Source: Suicoccus acidiformans (GTDB lineage Bacteria; Bacillota; Bacilli; Lactobacillales; Aerococcaceae). From it: a DNA stretch of 64,000 nt. Positions 61,825-64,000 of the stretch are shown here, piece by piece (the stretch's first letter is position 1; each line of letters begins with the position of its first letter). The position numbers and the translations under genes were made by a program. Under the pieces are notes generated by a model that saw nothing but the letters and a program-made list of their open reading frames with translations, did not search any database and was not told where the DNA came from. Where the stretch lies: positions 434,001 through 498,000 of the forward strand of contig NZ_CP023434.1 of NCBI RefSeq assembly GCF_003546865.1. Direction: 5' to 3'.

Positions 61825-63180
61825 ATGAACGTTATATTAAATATAGTTCAATATATAGTTGATTTAGGAGCATCGGTTATGCTACCTATAATCATCTTTA
61901 TATTGGGAATGTTATTTAGGCAAGGTGTTGGAAAATCTCTAAAATCAGCATTGACTATTGGTGTTGGTTTTATTGGAATTGGTCTTGTAGTTGATTTATT
62001 GAACGCCAACTTAGGTCCAGCGGCTCAATCTATGGCTGAGCGATTTAGTTTAAATCTATCTGTTGTAGATTTAGGCTGGCCCGGCACATCTCCTTTTGCC
62101 TGGGCTTCTGACATGGGGCTAATCGCAATACCGGTTTCGATTGTAGTTAATATTATTATGCTCTTAACAAGAACTACTAAAGTTGTGAATGTTGATATCT
62201 GGAATATTTGGCACATGGCTTTTACGGGAGCGATAGTTCAGGTTGCTACTGGTAGTTTTTTGATGGGTATAGTAGGAGTTGTAATTCATTCTATACTTGC
62301 TTTTAAATTTGGAGATATTTATCAATCTGTAACAGATAACTATTTTGGATTAGAAGGCGTAGCCATTCCTCATGGTACATCATCTTATATGGGAGTATTT
62401 GCAAAACCAATTGATGATTTGATTGAGGCTATACCTGGCTTAAATAAAATTAATTTTAACACTGATACTTTGGAAGAAAGAATTGGGGCTTTTGGTGATC
62501 CTACCGTCATAGGTGGAGTTTTAGGCTTTGTAATAGGGTTGCTAGCGGGATATAACATTGGTGATGCATTATTATTAGCCGTACAAATGGCTGCTGTAAT
62601 GGTTTTAATGCCTGTAGTTGTGAAATTTATTATGCAAGGTCTTTTACCAATTTCGGAGGCTGCTAAAGTTTTCCTAGATAAAAGATTTCAAGGTGGCGAA
62701 TTCCTGGTAGGGATGGACCCAGCATTACTTCTTGGTGACCCTCAAGTTATTTCTACCGGATTATTATTTATTCCAATAACCATATTAATTGCTGCGTTGG
62801 TACCTGGTAATGAGGTCCTTCCTTTCGGAGATTTAGCGACTGTAAGTTTCTTTGTTGCTATGGCTGTTGCAATCCATAAAGGGAATATCTTTAGATCATT
62901 AATTAGCGGTTCTATAATTATGACTATTACAGTTTGGATATCTAATCAAATGATTGGCTTACAAACAACTCTAGGTCAGCAAGTAAATTTAGTTGAAGAA
63001 GGGGTAAGGGTATCTTCGCTAGACCAAGCAGGTAGCCCAATCACATATTTAGCAGCAAATATCTTAAACGGAAACATTCCTTTTGGAGTAATTGTTATAG
63101 GCATTATTTATGTTGTTGCTTATGGCTATACTTATGTAGCTTATAAGAAAAAAAGATTATATATCCCAGATGAAGATTAA
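61825..63180 (+). CDS. gatC: PTS EIIC permease, galactitol type
   Basis: A 451-residue membrane permease of the EIIC-GAT family with about ten to twelve hydrophobic helices, starting SVMLPIIIFILGMLFRQGVGKSLKSALTIGVGFIGIGLVVDLL. Typical blocks are VDLGWPGTSPFAWASDMG and AIPHGTSSYMGVFAKPIDD. With GatA and GatB it brings in and phosphorylates galactitol or a similar polyol. It is followed after 29 bases by the dehydrogenase. Confidence 0.95.
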   Translation: MNVILNIVQYIVDLGASVMLPIIIFILGMLFRQGVGKSLKSALTIGVGFIGIGLVVDLLNANLGPAAQSMAERFSLNLSVVDLGWPGTSPFAWASDMGLIAIPVSIVVNIIMLLTRTTKVVNVDIWNIWHMAFTGAIVQVATGSFLMGIVGVVIHSILAFKFGDIYQSVTDNYFGLEGVAIPHGTSSYMGVFAKPIDDLIEAIPGLNKINFNTDTLEERIGAFGDPTVIGGVLGFVIGLLAGYNIGDALLLAVQMAAVMVLMPVVVKFIMQGLLPISEAAKVFLDKRFQGGEFLVGMDPALLLGDPQVISTGLLFIPITILIAALVPGNEVLPFGDLATVSFFVAMAVAIHKGNIFRSLISGSIIMTITVWISNQMIGLQTTLGQQVNLVEEGVRVSSLDQAGSPITYLAANILNGNIPFGVIVIGIIYVVAYGYTYVAYKKKRLYIPDED

Positions 63181-63209
63181 TCGTTTCTTTAGAAAGAAGG
63201 AAAAATAAA

Positions 63210-64000
63210 ATGAAAGCTTTGCAAGTAATCAACACTAAGGAGATGGAGTTAGTAGATATAGAAACACCTAGTCCTTGTAAAGATGAGGTGCTGATAAAGG
63301 TGGCATATTGTGGAGTTTGTGGATCAGATTTAGCAAGGTATTTTAAAGGTCAAGTTCATAAGTTTCCACAAATTTTAGGGCATGAGTTTTCCGGGATAAT
63401 AGAATCAGTTGGGGATTCAGTGAAAAGCATTGAGGTCGGTGATCGAGTTGCAGTTGCGCCTTTAAAACCTTGTGGGAAATGCCACATGTGTGAGACAGGC
63501 GAACCAGCTATGTGTACCAATTATAGTTTTATAGGTTCACGTGAACCTGGTGCGATGGCAGAATATGTTGTAGCTCCAGAAAGGAATGTGATGGTTATTC
63601 CTGATGAGCTTTCATTGAAAGAAGCTGCTTTAGTAGAACCGTTAACTGTTGCTATTCATGGAGTTGATAGACTTAAAGTAGAATCTGGGGATGTTGCTCT
63701 AGTGTTAGGATCAGGAACGATTGGCTTACTTACAATCGGTGTATTACGAGCAAAAGGCGTAAAAAAAATCATTGCAACAGATTTAAGTGAAGAAAAATTA
63801 AAATATGCAAAAAATATGGGTGCAGATGTTGCGATAGACACTACAGAAGTTACTTTAGATGATTATTTTAAAGATCAACAATTGCCGGATCTTGTATATG
63901 AGACAGCGGGATCACCGTATACTCACGTAGAAGCGTTTAAATTTGTGCGAAAAAAAGGACAAGTCTGTTATATCGGTACAAGTACAAGTGAAATTACTTT
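63210..64000 (+). CDS. gatD: Zinc-dependent polyol-phosphate dehydrogenase, partial
   Basis: A medium-chain Zn alcohol dehydrogenase, 263 codons visible and open to the window edge. It shows the catalytic zinc ligands (YCGVCGSDLARYF, GHEFSG), the structural Cys lobe (CGKCHMCETGEPAMC) and the Rossmann glycine motif GSGTIG. By context and sequence it is a galactitol-1-phosphate 5-dehydrogenase-like enzyme giving tagatose-6-P. The start is ATG 63210 behind AGAAGG. About 80 C-terminal residues lie outside. Confidence 0.85.
   Translation, partial: MKALQVINTKEMELVDIETPSPCKDEVLIKVAYCGVCGSDLARYFKGQVHKFPQILGHEFSGIIESVGDSVKSIEVGDRVAVAPLKPCGKCHMCETGEPAMCTNYSFIGSREPGAMAEYVVAPERNVMVIPDELSLKEAALVEPLTVAIHGVDRLKVESGDVALVLGSGTIGLLTIGVLRAKGVKKIIATDLSEEKLKYAKNMGADVAIDTTEVTLDDYFKDQQLPDLVYETAGSPYTHVEAFKFVRKKGQVCYIGTSTSEIT

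Noticed and set aside
1-64000. tRNA, rRNA and CRISPR arrays
   Set aside because: I looked for cloverleaf-like blocks, rRNA signatures and constant spaced repeats and saw none.

Overview
The window is low-GC Gram-positive DNA. Strong AAGGAGG ribosome binding sites, frequent TTG and GTG starts, phosphotransferase (PTS) polyol operons and Listeria/Lactobacillus-style siphophage genes point to a lactic acid bacterium in the Lactobacillales, possibly Aerococcaceae or Carnobacteriaceae. The genus is an inference. I see no rRNA, tRNA or CRISPR array.

Layout. (1) 1-31.34 kb is the right-hand part of a temperate siphovirus prophage whose left end lies outside the window. Late genes read leftward in the usual order: terminase small and large subunits, SPP1-type portal, MuF protein with a C-terminal HExxH metallopeptidase domain, scaffold, capsid, connectors, tail tube, tail chaperones, tape measure, Dit and Tal. 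To their right are an ArpU/RinA-like late regulator, replication and recombination genes (SSB, RuvC-like, replisome organizer, YqaJ nuclease, RecT), small regulators and a Cro/CI switch. The rightward lysogeny arm carries CI, an ImmA-like protein, two cargo genes, an Abi_2/HEPN abortive-infection gene with a structured leader RNA, and a large serine recombinase. The recombinase abuts the attachment site, which lies inside a ribokinase gene. Only the 3' part of rbsK remains on the host side.

(2) 31.35-39.53 kb is a sugar operon: rbsK fragment, rbsD, rbsA, rbsC, rbsB, a fucU-like mutarotase, a cupin isomerase-like protein, an FGGY kinase and a lone PTS EIIB domain. The prophage and the recombinase terminator separate it from its native promoter.

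(3) 39.9-45.0 kb is a graveyard of insertion sequences (IS1634-like, IS1182, IS21, IS66) and a group II intron fragment.

(4) 45.08-52.17 kb is a sorbitol (glucitol) PTS operon: sorbitol-6-P dehydrogenase, PRD activator, gutM and the EII subunits. After a terminator come two HAD phosphatases and a fructose-6-P aldolase-like enzyme.

(5) 52.4-60.9 kb is more IS debris, including an intact IS21 element nested in a dead IS66, with one DeoR-family regulator surviving between the elements.

(6) 60.96-64.0 kb is a galactitol-type PTS operon (EIIA, EIIB, EIIC, then a zinc polyol-phosphate dehydrogenase running off the edge) behind a good promoter with a cre-like site.

The most interesting signals are prophage RNA and control elements: a 28-bp-arm inverted repeat and an SD-masking hairpin upstream of the late regulator, a terminator just before the terminase genes, the abi leader RNA, two duplicated HTH/operator modules, and the MuF-metallopeptidase with a possible immunity gene.
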